Shown in pieces: positions 7,591 through 18,947 of a stretch of 64,000 nucleotides of DNA (its first letter is position 1; the number at the start of each line of letters is the position of its first letter). The stretch is from contig NZ_JAIQXV010000006.1 of assembly GCF_020166415.1 (NCBI RefSeq), positions 1 to 64,000 of the forward strand, read 5' to 3'. The position numbers were made by a program, and so were the translations under genes. The DNA is from Deinococcus multiflagellatus (GTDB lineage: Bacteria; Deinococcota; Deinococci; Deinococcales; Deinococcaceae). The notes under the pieces are model-generated. The model was not told the DNA's origin, did no database searches, and saw only the letters and a list, made by a program, of their open reading frames with translations.

Positions 7591-9616
7591 TGCCCTGGTG
7601 AAGCACGCCCGAGACGAGGAGTTCAGTAAATCGTTGCCCCCGACGGGCTTCTACAACTACTCCCAGCCGATTCGCTGGGTGGTGCAGATCAGCGAGAGGG
7701 GCGCGCGCCTGGAGGAGGCTGACCTGTCAGGCCTTCTATTCGCGCGGCCCTACACGGGACGAACGAGTGGCATAGACCCACATCCACTGGCCGATGAGGC
7801 GTGTTACGCGCTAGGCGTCAGCGTGGATGACAAAGGCAAGGTGGATGATCGCGCCGCTGAGAAGCATGCCAAATTTTTGGCCCTCCTCGACAAGATGGAG
7901 GATGCCCCGCAACTGGACGCCGACATCAGACAGGCCATTGCCCAGGTGAAGAAGGCAGTGGCAGGCGAATGGCTGGTGGACGACGCCCGCTGGGCCGAGG
8001 TGAAATCGAAGGACTGGGTGGCCTTCCAGGTGCAGAGCGGCCCACTGGCCGGAAAGAAGCTCTTTCAGTTGCCTGCCGTACAAGCTTTCTGGGTGGCAGA
8101 GGCACAGGAGCGTATTGCTGTCAGAGACGACAAGAAAGAAATGATCACGGGTGAATGTGCTGTTTGTGGCGAGGTCAAACCACTTATCAGCCGCATTCCG
8201 GTTGGCGTGAAGCTTATCAGCAAGCCAGGGCCACTGCACTCACTGAATAGCAATGCCTTTGTATCGGGCCGCACTGATACGAGCGGGCACAACAACCTTT
8301 GCTACGAGTGTGCCGATACAGCTTCGCGCGTCTTCAATGCCCTGGCAAGCGACAAGCAACACCGCCGCATCATCGTCATGGACAAGGTGGGCAAGCAGGT
8401 CAAACTGGATACCCTGCGCAATCAGGTCGCGCTTTTCTGGGTGGAGAAGGGAAGGCCCCTGCACTCAGCAGAGGACTTCAGTTTTCAAAGCGCTCTCGGC
8501 AATTCATACGGCGAAGGTGCAACAGAAACCAAGGCGTCAGAAGCATTTGATTTTGAGAGCGCGCTGGGCGACCTGATGCGTCCGCCTGTGGCCGGTGACA
8601 GCGACTCGGACAGCGACAATGACGAACAGCCCAAGCCAAAGGTCAAGAAAGGCACGAAAGCAGCAGCCAGCGCCCCTGCGCCACCTAAACCGGAGGCGCG
8701 GCTCAGTCAGCTCTCCAGTCTACTGAATGTCCAAAACGCCGCTAGGCAGCACCTCACCTTCCTGGACGGCAGCAAATTCGCTCTGGCGATTTTCAGTCCG
8801 AATGTGGGGCGCACAGCCCTACGGGATTGGCTCTACCTCGACCTGGGCCGAATGCTGCCGCATGTGCGGGCCTATCTGAACGCCACCACGATCAACGACG
8901 CATGGGGGAAGCCCGGCGACCCACATCACATCAACGCGCTGATGGAGGCGCTGGGCAGCAAGAACGCCAACCTGACCCGCGACCTGATCCGCACAGCTTA
9001 TGAGGGGGTAAAGCCGCCGCTAGAGATGCTGGCGCAGGCGGTACAACGGTTCAGAACACTGACGGTGAAGGGGGCGCAGGACAGGAAGAAGGACGAATGG
9101 GAGCGTCAGCGGCACCTGAAGACGCTAGCAGCAGCCCTGAAATTTTCGCTGTATTACGCCAAGACGGCGGCAGAAGGAGGAGCGAAGTTCATGACCGGAC
9201 TGGAAAGACTGGAATCTGACCCCGCATATCTGTGCGGGCGGCTGCTGGCCGTGCTGGAGGAAGCCCAGCAGGTGTACAGCTACCGCCAGAACAAGAAGCG
9301 CCTCAAAACCACGGGCGTACAACGGAGCTTCGGCGCGGCGTCGGCATCCCCTGCGGGGATCTTCCCAAAACTGGTGAAGCTGGCGACTGTGGCACACCTG
9401 CCCAAAGCGGGCCGCTACCTGAACGAAGAGATGGAGGGGCTGGTGCGGACGCTGGTGGAGCGGGGGGGCTACCCCATGTCCCTGAATGTGGAGGGTCAGG
9501 GCCGCTTTGGGCTGGGTTACTGGCACCAGCGCGGCGATATCCGTGCCAATTGGACGCCCGAACAGAAGACCGCCGACGAGCAGGCCGAGAACGCTCCCGA
9601 AGGAGATGAAGCATGA
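7583..9616 (+). CDS. cas8c: Cas8c (Csd1) large subunit of type I-C Cascade
   Basis: 677 aa from the ATG with upstream GGAGG, overlapping the cas5c stop. An earlier in-frame ATG at 7565 lacks that site. It recognises the PAM and positions the effector on target DNA. Two CxxC pairs (C192/C195 and C240/C243) probably bind zinc. Around residues 330-375 there is a low-complexity acidic then Lys/Pro/Ala-rich segment (DSDSDSDNDEQPKPK and following), which makes the protein longer than a usual Csd1. The last 141 codons also encode Cas11c from an internal start at 9191. The stop overlaps cas7c by ATGA. Confidence 0.95.
   Translation: MLDALVKHARDEEFSKSLPPTGFYNYSQPIRWVVQISERGARLEEADLSGLLFARPYTGRTSGIDPHPLADEACYALGVSVDDKGKVDDRAAEKHAKFLALLDKMEDAPQLDADIRQAIAQVKKAVAGEWLVDDARWAEVKSKDWVAFQVQSGPLAGKKLFQLPAVQAFWVAEAQERIAVRDDKKEMITGECAVCGEVKPLISRIPVGVKLISKPGPLHSLNSNAFVSGRTDTSGHNNLCYECADTASRVFNALASDKQHRRIIVMDKVGKQVKLDTLRNQVALFWVEKGRPLHSAEDFSFQSALGNSYGEGATETKASEAFDFESALGDLMRPPVAGDSDSDSDNDEQPKPKVKKGTKAAASAPAPPKPEARLSQLSSLLNVQNAARQHLTFLDGSKFALAIFSPNVGRTALRDWLYLDLGRMLPHVRAYLNATTINDAWGKPGDPHHINALMEALGSKNANLTRDLIRTAYEGVKPPLEMLAQAVQRFRTLTVKGAQDRKKDEWERQRHLKTLAAALKFSLYYAKTAAEGGAKFMTGLERLESDPAYLCGRLLAVLEEAQQVYSYRQNKKRLKTTGVQRSFGAASASPAGIFPKLVKLATVAHLPKAGRYLNEEMEGLVRTLVERGGYPMSLNVEGQGRFGLGYWHQRGDIRANWTPEQKTADEQAENAPEGDEA
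9191..9616 (+). CDS. cas11c: Cas11c small subunit, internal in-frame start within cas8c
   Basis: 141 aa, identical to the C-terminus of Cas8c from M537 (MTGLERLESDPAYL). The sequence AAGGAGG (9174-9180) lies 10 nt before this ATG, a strong ribosome site deep inside a coding region. Type I-C systems are known to make a separate small subunit (Cas11c) from the 3' end of cas8c by internal initiation. Size and position fit. The protein should be mostly helical and line the Cascade belly with Cas7c. Confidence 0.8.
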   Translation: MTGLERLESDPAYLCGRLLAVLEEAQQVYSYRQNKKRLKTTGVQRSFGAASASPAGIFPKLVKLATVAHLPKAGRYLNEEMEGLVRTLVERGGYPMSLNVEGQGRFGLGYWHQRGDIRANWTPEQKTADEQAENAPEGDEA

Positions 9617-10539
9617 CGACCGAAGTGAAGACCGCTGCCATCAGTGACCCCACCGTCCGCCACGAATTTGTCCTGCTGTTCGACGTGACCAACGGCAACC
9701 CCAACGGCGATCCGGACGCCGCAAATGCACCGCGCACCGATCCGGAAACGCAATTGGGCTTCGTGACGGATGTGGCCCTTAAGCGCAAAGTCCGTGATTA
9801 CCTGCTGCTCTCAAACTCGCAGCGCAACAATCCTATTGAGGTCTTCATCCAGAGTAAAACGGCATTGAACTCGGCCATTGAGGCGACATCCAAAACGCTC
9901 ACCCCGGAATTGTCCAGCGATGAGAAGGGCGGCAAAAAATCCATCCCGCGCCTGCGCGACGCCATGTGCGCGCAGTTCTACGACATCCGCATGTTCGGCG
10001 CGGTACTGTCCACCGGCAAGCTGAATGCTGGGCAGGTGCGCGGCCCCGTGCAGATCACCTTCGCCCGCAGTATTGACCGCGTCCTGCCCATTGACGTCAC
10101 CATCACCCGGCAGGCCCGCACCACCGAGGAACGCATGGAGACGGGCAGCACCGAGATAGGTCGGAAAAGTGTGCTGCCGTACGGGCTTTACCGGGCGCAT
10201 GGGTTTTTCAACCCTCTTTTGGGCCGCGCCGTGACCGAAGGTGGCACAGGCGTAACGACAGACGATCTCAACCTGTTCTGGGAAGCGCTGACCAACCTGT
10301 TTAATCTGGACCGCAGCGCCAGCCGGGGCGAAATGGCTGTACGGGGTTTATACGTTTTCAGCCACGAAAACGCTCTGGGTAAGGCACCGGCGCACAAACT
10401 GTTCAAGCTCATTGAAGTGCCCTCGTTGGGGGACGGCGCAGCACCGCGCCGCTTTGAGGAATACAGCGTTGCTCGGCCAGCCGAAGGACCTCTGGACGCT
10501 TACCCCGGTGTCATGCTGACTGTCTTGGCGGAAGGCTAA
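9613..10539 (+). CDS. cas7c: Cas7c (Csd2) backbone subunit of type I-C Cascade
   Basis: 308 aa. It forms the helical filament along the crRNA. Recognisable features are the RRM-like start (FVLLFDVTNGNPNGDPDAAN) near residue 20, FYDIRMFGAVLS around residue 125, and GPVQITFARSIDRVLPID followed by EIGRKSVLPYGLYRAHGFFN. It is translationally coupled to cas8c by an ATGA overlap. It is the last gene of the lower-GC part of the operon. Confidence 0.96.
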   Translation: MTTEVKTAAISDPTVRHEFVLLFDVTNGNPNGDPDAANAPRTDPETQLGFVTDVALKRKVRDYLLLSNSQRNNPIEVFIQSKTALNSAIEATSKTLTPELSSDEKGGKKSIPRLRDAMCAQFYDIRMFGAVLSTGKLNAGQVRGPVQITFARSIDRVLPIDVTITRQARTTEERMETGSTEIGRKSVLPYGLYRAHGFFNPLLGRAVTEGGTGVTTDDLNLFWEALTNLFNLDRSASRGEMAVRGLYVFSHENALGKAPAHKLFKLIEVPSLGDGAAPRRFEEYSVARPAEGPLDAYPGVMLTVLAEG

Positions 10540-10546
10540 CTCTTGA

Positions 10547-10567
10547 GGCCGGGTTGAACGCCCGGCC
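10547..10567 (+). terminator. Hairpin between cas7c and cas4
   Basis: GGCCGGG and CCCGGCC form a perfect 7-bp stem with loop TTGAACG. It lies 8 nt after the cas7c stop, in the only real gap of the operon (51 bp), without a T-run. It may attenuate transcription so that the adaptation genes are made at lower level than the interference genes. It also marks the composition boundary. Confidence 0.5.
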
Positions 10568-10590
10568 CGCTTCCCTTGCCGGAGGGGCCT

Positions 10591-11195
10591 ATGGAAGAGG
10601 TGATGCTCTCGGCGTTGCAGCATTTCGTGTTCTGCCCGCGCCAGTGCGCCCTGATTCATGTCGAGCAGGTGTGGGCCGAAAACGAGTTCACGGCACGCGG
10701 CCAGCAGCACCACGACCGGGCGCATGGCGGCGGCACCGAGGAACGCGGCGGCGTGCGCACCCTGCGTGCCCTGCCGCTCGTCTCGCGCCAGCACGGGCTG
10801 GCGGGCGTGGCCGATGTGGTCGAGGTATTACCTGGCGGCTCGCCGCGCCCGGTGGAATACAAGTCGGGGCGGGCCAGGCCGCGCCTGGCCGACGAGGTGC
10901 AGCTGTGCGCGCAGGCCCTGTGCCTGGAAGAGATGTTCGGCGTCTCCATCCCCGAGGGCTTCATCTACCACGCCGCCAGCCACAAACGGCGGGTGGTGGC
11001 GTTCACGCCTGCCCTGCGTCAGGCGGTGCTGGAGGCCCGCGACGGCGTGCGCGAGTTGCTGCGTCGTCAAACCCTGCCTCCACCTGCCGCTGATGACCGT
11101 TGCCTGCAATGCAGCCTGCTGGACCTCTGCGAACCCTTTGCCGCCCGCGAGTTTCCGCGCGGCTTTGACCCGTTCAGCACCGCCCTGGAGGAGTG

Positions 11196-11196
<1 letters not shown>
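10591..11196 (+). CDS. cas4: Cas4 adaptation nuclease (Fe-S, RecB-like)
   Basis: 201 aa from the ATG following GGAGGGG (10581-10587). It trims prespacers and helps choose PAM-containing ones with Cas1-Cas2. The Fe-S cysteines are visible as FVFCPRQC near residue 15 and [10 protein letters not shown] near the C-terminus. The RecB nuclease core includes [14 protein letters not shown] (the D/E-x-K motif) and DEVQLCAQ. It is much richer in GC than the preceding genes (47 of 60 at 10741-10800 by my count). It overlaps cas1 by TGATG. Confidence 0.95.
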
Positions 11197-12516
<1,320 letters not shown>

Positions 12517-12525
12517 CTTTGCCCT

Positions 12526-12703
12526 GCGCGAACCCTCCGCGACGAAGAAACGCCGGGGGGTTCGCGTTGTTCCCGACTCGCGTCTGGGACAGGTTATATG
12601 ACAACTTGAGCATGTAACAAGTCTCTGGAGCTGGAAAGCCAGGAGGGGGTTCGCACAGAGGGACGATTTGACGCCGTCCTGGTGCGGGTCAAGTACCATA
12701 ACT
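12526..12703 (+). promoter_or_regulatory. Leader of CRISPR array 2
   Basis: It starts 10 bp after the cas2 reading frame. The inverted pair GCGCGAACCC (12526-12535) and GGGGTTCGCG (12557-12566) spans 41 bp, as in the array 1 leader, and GGGTTCGCACAG (12647-12658) ends exactly 45 bp before the first repeat. The sequences between these blocks have diverged, so the blocks look functionally constrained. The inverted pair here could also act as the cas operon terminator, but its presence in leader 1, where no cas gene is adjacent, argues for a leader role. Confidence 0.75.
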
Positions 12704-13241
12704 GTCACGGCCCGCCTTCGGGTGGGCCGAGGATTGAAACTCTAACAACTGGAAAGACGGCGACCTGGGCCTAAAGTCACGGCCCGCCTTCGGGTGGGCC
12801 GAGGATTGAAACCTGAAAGACAACCCAGAATTTGCAGTCAAGCCGTCACGGCCCGCCTTCGGGTGGGCCGAGGATTGAAACCTGAGCCATAGTCGGCGCG
12901 GCAATGTCCCCGCCTGGTCACGGCCCGCCTTCGGGTGGGCCGAGGATTGAAACTGCGTGAAGCTCGTCTGTGTACGGGTCACGTTGCCCGTCACGGCCCG
13001 CCTTCGGGTGGGCCGAGGATTGAAACCAGCGGCACATGCTGGTAAAGCTGGGTGCCTGCGTGTCACGGCCCGCCTTCGGGTGGGCCGAGGATTGAAACGC
13101 CGCGCCACCGACAGCTACCGCGCTGTGGCCCCCGGTCACGGCCCGCCTTCGAGTGGGCCGAGGTTGAAACACGGCGCGAATCTGTAGCGTGCGCTTTCCG
13201 TTACGTCACGACTCGCCTCCGCTTGGGCTGAGCATTGAAAC
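12704..13241 (+). CRISPR. CRISPR array 2 (type I-C), 8 repeats, 7 spacers
   Basis: The 37-bp repeats start at 12704, 12776, 12845, 12917, 12990, 13062, 13135 and 13205, with spacers of 32-36 bp. The first six repeats are identical. The seventh has a G-to-A change in the stem and lacks one A in the 3' tail. The eighth has several changes. Decay at the far end agrees with transcription on the plus strand from the leader at 12526-12703. The repeat differs from array 1 at four positions, two of which form one compensated stem pair (A-U against G-C). Confidence 0.98.
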
Positions 13242-13288
13242 TCAGCAGCGGCCAAGGGTTCACCACCCCCGGCCGCTGCCACTGTCCA

Positions 13289-14131
13289 TCACAACCGTGT
13301 CCGAATCTCCCACAGTTCGGGGAACAGCACGGTTTCCAAGGCGCGGCGCAGGTAGGCGGCGCCGCTGGTGCCCCCAGAGCCCCGTTTGAAGCCGATGGTG
13401 CGCTCCACCGTGGTCATGTGGTTAAAGCGCCAGCGGCGGAAGTTGTCTTCCACGTCCAGCAGCTTTTCGGCCAGCTCGTACAGGTCCCAGTAGCGCTCCG
13501 GGTCGCGGTAGACCTGCAGCCACGCGTCAAGCACGGCCTCGTTCAGCACCGGGGGCTGGCTCAGGTCACGCCCCAGAACCTCCTGCGGCACCGGCAGGCC
13601 GCGTGCCGCCACCAGCCGCAAGGTCAGGTCATACACGCTGGGGGCCTGCATGGCGGTTTGCAGCGGCCCGTGCAGGTCGGGGCGGTGTTCATGGGGGCGC
13701 AGCAGGGCTTCAAAGCGGTTGCCCAGCAGGAATTCCACCATGCGGTAGGCGGCACTCTGAAAGCCAGAGGCCTGCCCAAAGGCGTGGCGAAACTGCAGGT
13801 AATCCGCCGGGGTCATGGTTTTCAGCACTTCCCAGGCGTTGGTCAGCTGTTCCTGGGCGCGGACCACCCGGGTCAGGCCCTTGAGGGGCGCGTCGGTAAT
13901 CCCGGCCTCCAGCTGGGCCATCGCCGCGCGCAGTTCGCGGATAATCAGTTCCAGCCACACCTCGCTGACATGGTGCACCGCGATGAAGAGGTGTTCGTCG
14001 TGGGCCTCGGTCACGGGACGGTGGGCACTTTTCAGGGTGTCCAGCTGCAGGTAGTCGCCGTAGCTGAGGCTGCGGGTAAAGTCGGTGTAGGCCTGCTCGG
14101 GGGCGTCGGGGTGATGCTCGGGGCGGCTCAT
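13289..14131 (-). CDS. kynA: Tryptophan 2,3-dioxygenase
   Basis: 280 aa. This heme enzyme opens the indole ring of tryptophan to N-formylkynurenine. Signatures include SYGDYLQLDTL and HDEHLFIAVHHVSEVWLEL near the N-terminus and, near the C-terminus, FNHMTTVERTIGFKRGSGGT with the substrate- and heme-contacting residues. The start overlaps the kynU stop by ATGA, so the two form an operon with kynU first. The gene ends 47 bp from the last CRISPR repeat. Confidence 0.95.
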   Translation of the reverse strand: MSRPEHHPDAPEQAYTDFTRSLSYGDYLQLDTLKSAHRPVTEAHDEHLFIAVHHVSEVWLELIIRELRAAMAQLEAGITDAPLKGLTRVVRAQEQLTNAWEVLKTMTPADYLQFRHAFGQASGFQSAAYRMVEFLLGNRFEALLRPHEHRPDLHGPLQTAMQAPSVYDLTLRLVAARGLPVPQEVLGRDLSQPPVLNEAVLDAWLQVYRDPERYWDLYELAEKLLDVEDNFRRWRFNHMTTVERTIGFKRGSGGTSGAAYLRRALETVLFPELWEIRTRL

Positions 14132-15378
14132 GCGCGGGCCTCCAGCATGGCCTGCACGCCACGGGCCGCGCGGTACACATCGGCAAACGAGTGGTATAGC
14201 GGGGTAAAGCCAAAGCGCAGGATGTCCGGGGTGCGGAAATCACCCACAAGGCCGGCCGCGATCAGGTCGGCCATCACCTCGCGCGCCTGGGGGTGGCGGT
14301 AGCTGACCTGCGACCCACGCTGGGCGGGCTCGCGCGGCGTCACCAGCGTCAGGGCGAGGCGCTCGGCCACCGGGTCCAGCAGGGCCATGAACATGTCGGT
14401 CAGGGCCAGGGACTTGACGCGCAGCGCGTGCAGGTCCACGTCCGCAAAGGCGTCCAGGGCCGCGTCCAGGGCACTGAGGCTCAGCACCATCGGCGTGCCG
14501 GTCACGAAACGGCGAGCGCCGGGCGCAGGCACGTAGTCGCGGGCCATTTCAAAGGGGTCGGCGTGGCCCATCCAGCCGCTCAGGGCCACCGGCGCCGCCG
14601 CGTGCCAGCGCCGCGCCGCGAACAGAAAGGCCGGCGCGCCGGGCCCACCGTTCAGGTATTTGTAGCCGCAGCCCACCGCAAAGTCGGCCCCCGCCCCGTT
14701 CAGGTCCACCGGAAAGGCACCCGCCGAGTGCGCCAGATCCCAGATGGTCAGCACCCCGGCGGCGCGGGCCTGCGCGCTGATCGCCGCGAGGTCCAGGCAG
14801 CGCCCGGTGCGGTAGTCCACCTGAGTCAGCAGCACGGCCGCCACGTCGGGGCGCAGGTGGGCGGCCACCTCGTCGGCTGGCACCCGGCGCAGCTCGTAGC
14901 CGCCGCCCAGCAGCGCCGTTAACCCCTGCGCCACGTACAGGTCGGTGGGGAAATTGTCGGCGTCGGTCAGCAGGACACGCCGTTCGGGGGCCGCCACGCC
15001 CAGGGCCGCCGCCAGCACTTTAAAGGTGTTGACGCTGGTGCTGTCGCCCACCGCCACCTCGTCGGGCTGCGCGCCGATCAGGCGGGCAATCTTGGCCGCC
15101 ACGCGGTCAGGCAGGGCCATCCAGTCGCGTCCCTCCTGCGCGCCCAGGGTCCACGAGCCGATCAGGGCGCGGCCCCACTCTTCTTCCGTGACGTGGCGCA
15201 CGCGCTGAACCACCCGGCGGCTCAGGGCCCCCAGGCTGTTGCCGTCCAGGTAAATCACGCCGTCCGGCAGCAGAAATTCGTCGCGTTTGTGGGCCAGGGG
15301 GTCGCGGGCGTCCAGGGCCAGCACATCGGCGGGAACGGGCAGGGTCGTCAGGTCGGCCAGGACCGTCTGGGTGGGCAT
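14128..15378 (-). CDS. kynU: Kynureninase
   Basis: 416 aa. This PLP enzyme converts kynurenine to anthranilate and alanine. The Schiff-base lysine lies in VGCGYKYLNGGPGAP, and the N-terminal signature is FLLPDGVIYLDGNSLGAL. I chose ATG 15378 because AAGGAG is 7 nt upstream; the ATG at 15384 is too close to it. It is coupled to kynA. No formamidase gene lies beside the pair, so the middle step must be encoded elsewhere. Confidence 0.95.
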   Translation of the reverse strand: MPTQTVLADLTTLPVPADVLALDARDPLAHKRDEFLLPDGVIYLDGNSLGALSRRVVQRVRHVTEEEWGRALIGSWTLGAQEGRDWMALPDRVAAKIARLIGAQPDEVAVGDSTSVNTFKVLAAALGVAAPERRVLLTDADNFPTDLYVAQGLTALLGGGYELRRVPADEVAAHLRPDVAAVLLTQVDYRTGRCLDLAAISAQARAAGVLTIWDLAHSAGAFPVDLNGAGADFAVGCGYKYLNGGPGAPAFLFAARRWHAAAPVALSGWMGHADPFEMARDYVPAPGARRFVTGTPMVLSLSALDAALDAFADVDLHALRVKSLALTDMFMALLDPVAERLALTLVTPREPAQRGSQVSYRHPQAREVMADLIAAGLVGDFRTPDILRFGFTPLYHSFADVYRAARGVQAMLEARA

Positions 15379-15700
15379 GGGCATACTCCTTTGGGGGTTG
15401 GTGGGGGGTGGGACAGAACCAGGGGGGCGGCTCAGGGCCGCGCGGCGCCTGCGCGCATGGGCCGGCCCAGGTGCGCGCACCACCACGCATGCAGCGCGCA
15501 GGCGATGGCGTTGGCCACGGCACGCCCGCGCCCGTTGGGCACCAGCCGCTGGCGTGACCAGCCCCGGGGCGCCAGCCAGTGGCGGCCCGGGTCCTCAGCG
15601 CACGGCCCTCTCATGTTGGCCCAAGGGTACATGATTCCGGGGCTGGCCCTACAACAAAGGCCCCCAGCCACATGGGCCGGGGACCAGGGACAGCCGAAGC
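15379..15700. other. Intergenic region upstream of kynU
   Basis: This 322-bp stretch holds the kynU promoter region and the 3' end of the first subtilase gene. An open frame on the minus strand (15432-15671) has no family resemblance or convincing start. I see a GGCCC/GGGCC pair just downstream of the subtilase stop, too weak to call a terminator. Confidence 0.4.
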
Positions 15701-16912
<1,212 letters not shown>

Positions 16913-17738
16913 GGTGAACCTCCTGGGATATTCCTCGGCCTCGCACAGCCATGTCTGGTCCAACGGCAAAAACATGCGCCTGGACAGAAGCATTGAGGTC
17001 GATCAGCTGTAGGAACGTCACGAATGATAGTCAGCGCACGGTCAGCCAAAGATGAGAGACCATCATTTGGGCCTCAGAAACGTTGGGTCAAACGTTCAAA
17101 TGTCAAGTTTTTACGCACCAAAACGATCATTTTTGTCGTCTTTTATTGTGGGACATTTGTCTCTGGTTCAGAGGTCAGATGAGCCGGGCTTTATTTCCTT
17201 CACGGTTTAGGTCTACCTGAAGGGCACTCCAGGGGGCCGCGGCTTCGGCGTGCTGGCTGGGGGAAGCGTTAGGGCCACCAAGGTCACAGAGAAGGCACAC
17301 CGCTTTGGCTGACACGGCTCCCGAAACATTTGTCAGGCGTGACGGGCTTTTTCCGACCGGATGGACTCACTGAGGGGCGCCGCAGAGAGGGAACAAAGAC
17401 GGCTGTCCGGGCGCTGGACTTTGAACGCGCCGCAAGCGAGGAACATTCAGTTCTTCTCTGGCTGTTGCGGAAATGGACGGCCGTCCGTATGGGCTCCATG
17501 CCTGCGAGCTGTGGCGGTGATCCCCCGGCGGCATGGGCGTCGCTTCGTCCTGGCCCCACCTCAGCGGGCTTCTGGTGATCCCTTGATCGCACTTGCCCAC
17601 GGTCAACAGACCTCCCGGTCTCTCCCACCACGCCAACAAAAGGCCCCCGGCCGGCCCATAAGCGGGCCAGTCAGAGACCATCACATCGGCGGGGGAGAGG
17701 AGGGGCCACGCCCCTCGTCCTTCCCACCCAGCCTGGGC
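16913..17738. other. Intergenic region between the two subtilase genes
   Basis: 826 bp without a convincing gene. It contains the upstream region of subtilase copy 1, an unusually AT-rich patch (about 17085-17165) with two AACGTT palindromes, and a degenerate copy of a dispersed repeat (17309-17491, listed separately). No RNA gene was recognised. Confidence 0.5.
17309..17491 (+). repeat. Dispersed repeat family 1, diverged copy C
   Basis: It aligns by eye with the copies at 45304-45466 and 32025-32168. Shared landmarks in order are a start CTGACACGGCTCCCGAAA, the block TTTTTCCGACCGGATGGA, the block GAACATTCAGTTCTT, and the end GGAAATGGACGGCCGTCCGT. The AACATTCAG arm of its second hairpin has one mismatch, so this copy is decaying. 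Confidence 0.7.
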
Positions 17739-18947
17739 TCAGGGGCCGGTGTACAGCAGGCGGTTGGGGCTGCCGGCACCGGGGTTCGTGACTTTGCCGG
17801 TGGTGGCGCTGCTGAGAATGGCGTTGGTCACGCTGCCGGTGGTGCCCAGGCCGCTGGCAATGCGCAGGGCGACGGCCCCGGCCACATGCGGCGAAGCCAT
17901 GGAGGTGCCAGAAATGGTGTTGGTGGCCGTGTCGCTGCTGTTCCAGGCCGAGGTGATCCCCGAGCCCGGCGCGAAGAGGTCCACGCAGCTGCCGTAGTTC
18001 GAGAAGCTGCTGCGGGCGTCGGTGTTCGTGGTGCTGCCCACGGTAATGGCGCTCGCGGCACTGGCCGGGCTGTAGTTGCAGGCGTTGGCATTGGAGTTGC
18101 CGGCCGCCACGACCATGACCAGATTCTGGGCCGACGCATTGTTCACGGCGCTGTTCACCGACTGGCTAAAGCCGCCGCCCAGGCTCATGTTGGCGACTGC
18201 AGGGGCGCTGCCCTTGTTGTTCAGCGACCAGTTGATGCCCGCAATGATGCCCGAGTAACTGCCCGAACCCTGACAGTTGAGCACCTTCACGGCGATCAGG
18301 GTCACGCCCTTGGCGACGCCGTAGGTGGCGCTGCCCACGGTCCCAGCCACGTGCGTACCGTGGCCCTGGCAATCGGTGTTGTTGCCGTCGCCCGTGGTGT
18401 TCGTGCCCCACACGGCGCGCCCGCCAAACTGCGTGTGCGAGGTGCGAATGCCCGTGTCAATGATGTACGCGCGGACCCCACTGGCCGTGGAGTTGTACAC
18501 GTACGTGCCGTTCAGGGGGAGGCTGCGCTGGTCAATGCGGTCCAGGCCCCAGGTGGCGCCCGTCTGCGTGGCGGTCATGTGCATCTCGCCATCCTGCTCG
18601 ATGTACGCCACGTTGGGGTCATTCAGCAGCGTTTCCAGGTTCTGGGCGCTCAGCTTGGCGGCAAAGCCGTTCAGGGCCGCACCGTAGATGTGCTGAATGC
18701 TCACGCCCTGGGGGTCCAGGTTCAGGGCCCGGACCAGCCCGGCGCTGTCCTGGGCGGTCAGGTTAGGCGCGCTGTCTTTCAGCACCACGATGTACTGCCC
18801 GGGAATGGCGTCGGGGTTGCCCGTGCCCAGCAGCGGGGCGCCGCCGCGCAGATTTGCGCTGCTGTCGCTGGAGGGGGCACCCGGCGAACCGCAGGCCGCC
18901 AGAACCACAGTGAGCGCGAGGAGGACGGAAGGAAGACGTGCGTTCAT
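17739..18947 (-). CDS. S8 subtilisin-like serine protease, lipoprotein, copy 2
   Basis: 402 aa, with the same architecture as the gene at 15701-16912 and most of its sequence: lipobox LAACG, I9 propeptide (IPGQYIVVLKDS), Asp in AYIIDTGI, His in GHGTHVAGT, Ser in GTSMASPH and terminus NRLLYTGP. Even the Shine-Dalgarno and first codons (AGGAGGTTCACC before the ATG) are shared. This is a tandem duplication. Differences concentrate in the propeptide and in surface loops of the catalytic domain, so substrate preference may differ. Confidence 0.95.
   Translation of the reverse strand: MNARLPSVLLALTVVLAACGSPGAPSSDSSANLRGGAPLLGTGNPDAIPGQYIVVLKDSAPNLTAQDSAGLVRALNLDPQGVSIQHIYGAALNGFAAKLSAQNLETLLNDPNVAYIEQDGEMHMTATQTGATWGLDRIDQRSLPLNGTYVYNSTASGVRAYIIDTGIRTSHTQFGGRAVWGTNTTGDGNNTDCQGHGTHVAGTVGSATYGVAKGVTLIAVKVLNCQGSGSYSGIIAGINWSLNNKGSAPAVANMSLGGGFSQSVNSAVNNASAQNLVMVVAAGNSNANACNYSPASAASAITVGSTTNTDARSSFSNYGSCVDLFAPGSGITSAWNSSDTATNTISGTSMASPHVAGAVALRIASGLGTTGSVTNAILSSATTGKVTNPGAGSPNRLLYTGP

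Noticed and set aside
12599..12611. Iteron-like sequence TGACAACTTGAGC in the array 2 leader
   Set aside because: Two mismatches over 13 bases are expected about once by chance in 64 kb, and the site is isolated.
15432..15671. Minus-strand ORF upstream of kynU
   Set aside because: Trp/Arg-rich composition, no Shine-Dalgarno and no known family; more likely untranslated leader sequence.
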